A DNA stretch of 64,000 bases from Petrotoga sp. 9PW.55.5.1. Its GTDB lineage: Bacteria; Thermotogota; Thermotogae; Petrotogales; Petrotogaceae. This document shows positions 62,126 to 64,000 of this stretch, in pieces (positions within the stretch are counted from its first letter, which is position 1; each line of letters opens with the position of its first letter). The position numbers were made by a program, and so were the translations under genes. Where the stretch lies: NCBI RefSeq assembly GCF_003265365.1, contig NZ_AUPM01000046.1:54588-118587 (forward strand). Reading direction: 5' to 3'. The notes beneath the pieces were generated by a model. The model did not search any database and had not been told where the DNA came from. It worked only from the letters and a program-made list of their open reading frames with translations.

Positions 62126-62962
62126 ATGTTATATCTAATTTTCGCTATGAGAGTCGAAGCCAAAAAAATTATAAAACATTTTAATTTAAAAAAAGTTAGT
62201 GATAAACCTTTTGAAGTTTATGAAGGGAAAAATATTAATCTCATAATATCCGGTGTTGGAAAAATTAATAGTAGTGCAGCCACTGCTTACTTATTAAAAG
62301 ATATAAAAGTAGATCATAATGACCTTGATTATATAATAAATATAGGTATCTGCGGCACATTAAATGAAAATTTTAACGTTGGGGATTTGGTTTTAATAAA
62401 CAAAATAAGAGATTATAAAAGAAAGAAAAATTATTATCCCGATATTATTTTTAAACATTTTTTAAAAGAAGGTTCAATACAATCTATAGATTATATCAAT
62501 ACAGAGTACGAAACAGAAGAAGATCTGGTTGACATGGAATCTTCTTCGATTTTTTATACGGCTTCTAAATTCTTAAATACCCATCAAATACATTGTTTAA
62601 AGGTTGTATCTGATGTAGCTAAAGATAAAAATAATACAGAAAAAATCTCTAAAAATTTTGTAGAAGAGTTAATTGAGAAGAATTTAATTAAAATCGTGGA
62701 ATTCATTTATTCTATAGCTCATTTTCAAGAAAAGTTTCAGCTAGTACTTTCTAAGAAAGAAATAGAAATCATAAATAAAATTTCTAAAAAACTAAAACTC
62801 ACATTCTCCCAAAAAAAACAATTTGAAAATGCTTATTATTACTATAAAACAAAAAACCATCAAGAACCAAACTTTATTCAAGAATTCTTATATATTGTTC
62901 CTAATAACAAAAGTGAAAGGGATGTTATTTTTGAAAGCCTTAAAAAACAATTATTTTCTTGA
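62126..62962 (+). CDS. MTA/SAH-nucleosidase-like protein with helical C-terminal extension
   Basis: Residues 1-200 resemble the nucleoside phosphorylase fold of MTA/SAH nucleosidase. The N-terminal FAMRVEAKKI is followed by ISGVGKINSSAATAYLL, IINIGICGTLNENFNVGD and VDMESSSIFYTASKFL (substrate glutamate). KVVSDVAKD supplies the catalytic aspartate. The last ~78 residues are helical, lysine-rich and not part of that family. The likely reaction is hydrolysis of adenosyl thioethers or 5'-deoxyadenosine. The radical SAM gene begins inside its end, suggesting a functional pair. Confidence 0.78.
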   Translation: MLYLIFAMRVEAKKIIKHFNLKKVSDKPFEVYEGKNINLIISGVGKINSSAATAYLLKDIKVDHNDLDYIINIGICGTLNENFNVGDLVLINKIRDYKRKKNYYPDIIFKHFLKEGSIQSIDYINTEYETEEDLVDMESSSIFYTASKFLNTHQIHCLKVVSDVAKDKNNTEKISKNFVEELIEKNLIKIVEFIYSIAHFQEKFQLVLSKKEIEIINKISKKLKLTFSQKKQFENAYYYYKTKNHQEPNFIQEFLYIVPNNKSERDVIFESLKKQLFS

Positions 62963-63947
62963 ACCTTTTTCACATATATATGTAGAAAAAAAAGCATACG
63001 ATTATCCTTTATCCAAAATAATCCTTGAAAAATTCAAAAATAGTAAAGTTATTTTTATAGATAATTACAATGAAATCTTTTCCAGAAACAATCAAAATCC
63101 CTACATTCAAAAACTCTCTCCTTCTCTTATAATTGCGGTAAAAACAAGAGAATTAATATACAAAGGTTCAAGGTTGTGTCATGATTTTAAAGAGGAAAAT
63201 TTCTATTACACGAATTTTATATTGAACTGTCTATTCGATTGTGATTACTGTTATTTAAAAGGTATGAACCTCTCTTCATACCCACTTTTTTTTGTTAATC
63301 TAAACGATTATTTTTTGGAAATTAACAAGTTAATCAAAGATAAGAAAAGAATATATCTCAGCATCTCTTACGATTCTGACATTTTACTTTTCGAAAGGTT
63401 ATATCCTTTTTTAGAAGAGTGGTTAAATTTCGCTAAGAAAAATTCACAAGTAAATATAGAAATACGTACCAAAAGTACTAATTATAAAAAATTCTTAGAT
63501 TTTGATCCTTCGGAAAATGTAATAATAAGTTGGAGTTTAACTCCAGAAGAAGTTATATCAAGATTCGAAAGAAAAACACCTTCGCTTAGAAAAAGATTAG
63601 AAGCAGCTTCAAAATTGTTAGAAAAAGGATGGAAAATAAATCTAGCTTTGGATCCTTTAATATATTTAGATAACACATGGGAAGAAACATATAAAAATTT
63701 TATAAACACGATATTGAAAGAAATAGAAATCGAAAAGATAAACTCTTTTACTTTGGGCGTTTTTAGGATACCTTCTATATACTTGAAAAGAATGAAGAAG
63801 TTTTCAACATCCCCATTAGCCTTTTATCCTTATCAAACTAAGCGAGGTATTGCAACTTATCCTGAAGATTTAAAAATAAAAATGATCAACTATGTAAAAA
63901 ACATGCTTGAAGAACATGTTGATTCCTCAAAAATTTACATTATATGA
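62931..63947 (+). CDS. Spore-photoproduct-lyase-like radical SAM protein
   Basis: 338 residues. The cluster motif C-x3-C-x2-C (NCLFDCDYCYLKGM) near residue 100 and the following SISYDSDILLFE, with IEIRTKSTNY and SWSLTPEEVISRFE, match the SPL family. SPL repairs spore photoproduct in spore-formers, but this organism type does not sporulate, so it probably repairs other lesions or acts on another substrate. Start: TTG 62931 is 9 bases after GAAAGG. ATG 62922 touches that site. It ends at TGA 63945-63947, directly against the palindromic element. Confidence 0.8.
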   Translation: MKALKNNYFLEPFSHIYVEKKAYDYPLSKIILEKFKNSKVIFIDNYNEIFSRNNQNPYIQKLSPSLIIAVKTRELIYKGSRLCHDFKEENFYYTNFILNCLFDCDYCYLKGMNLSSYPLFFVNLNDYFLEINKLIKDKKRIYLSISYDSDILLFERLYPFLEEWLNFAKKNSQVNIEIRTKSTNYKKFLDFDPSENVIISWSLTPEEVISRFERKTPSLRKRLEAASKLLEKGWKINLALDPLIYLDNTWEETYKNFINTILKEIEIEKINSFTLGVFRIPSIYLKRMKKFSTSPLAFYPYQTKRGIATYPEDLKIKMINYVKNMLEEHVDSSKIYII

Positions 63948-64000
63948 AGGGGTGGATGCAGCGTTTTATGCTGCAGACGGGGTAGTCATTTTTATTCCCC
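63946..64000 (+). repeat. Palindromic element copy at right edge
   Basis: The arm GAAGGGGTGG (63946-63955) is followed by hairpin TGCAGC / GCTGCA (63957-63962 with 63970-63975) and then the arm ACGGGGTAG (63977-63985). The sequence ends in TTCCCC, which may begin the next unit. Both arms are the same as those at 39-78 (reverse strand), while the stem differs entirely. Its first bases overlap the stop codon of the radical SAM gene. Confidence 0.7.

Overview
This window is a gene-dense, strongly AT-rich chromosomal segment from a member of the Thermotogota, most likely Petrotoga or a close relative. The assignment is by inference from gene content: a PolC-type polymerase in a genome with an archaeal-type AsnS, a Sir2 deacylase, sugar-ABC permeases with very large insertions, and a flagellar/chemotaxis cluster that ends cheC-cheD-fliA. 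No database search was possible. There is no gene-free stretch over 300 bases, no rRNA, no CRISPR array and no intact transposon.

Layout. Bases 1-255 hold a cluster of nested inverted repeats. A related hairpin element lies at the other end, 63946-64000, in the opposite orientation. Each abuts the stop codon of the outermost gene. The left block, 256-17012, is almost entirely on the minus strand: a short exonuclease-less PolC, then (after a plus-strand tRNA-Val) nfo, yggS, ruvB, asnS, a sirtuin, an HPr-kinase/PEPCK-like P-loop protein, engB, a YfcE-type phosphoesterase, thiamine pyrophosphokinase, nnrDE, purA, rlmH, a formiminotransferase-like gene and rodA. From 17148 nearly everything is on the plus strand (nth at 36212-36829 is the exception): birA, hpt, punA, a lytic transglycosylase with a beta-rich tail, fliF-fliG-fliH-fliI, two sugar-type ABC permeases, a DivIC/FtsB-like gene, an RsmJ-like methyltransferase, miaA, hfq, an M23 peptidase, metK, rpsT, trmB, gpsA, and cinA.

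From 38214 a long cluster encodes chemotaxis signalling (cheA-cheW-cheY), the flagellar export gate (fliO-P-Q-R-flhB-flhA), the placement GTPase/ATPase pair flhF-flhG, a PilZ protein, cheC, cheD, the flagellar sigma factor and three unassigned genes. mfd and mnmE follow. A helicase fragment, a membrane protein, an ABC-2 permease, a SAM hydroxide adenosyltransferase, yigZ, dnaX, a nucleosidase-like gene and a spore-photolyase-like radical SAM gene complete the window.

Main oddities. (1) fliH and the next-but-one gene, an ABC permease, each carry the same kind of frame break at an 8-base homopolymer. (2) fliP has no AUG, GUG or UUG that would give a full-length protein with its signal peptide. 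A DivIC-like gene has a strong ribosome-binding site facing an AUA codon, and two others may show a weaker version of this. (3) PolC lacks its proofreading domain and its last ~35 residues, and the reading frame ends at a repeat. (4) The MalG-like permease has a ~470-residue insertion. (5) A 56-codon remnant of a superfamily 1 helicase sits between mnmE and the next gene.
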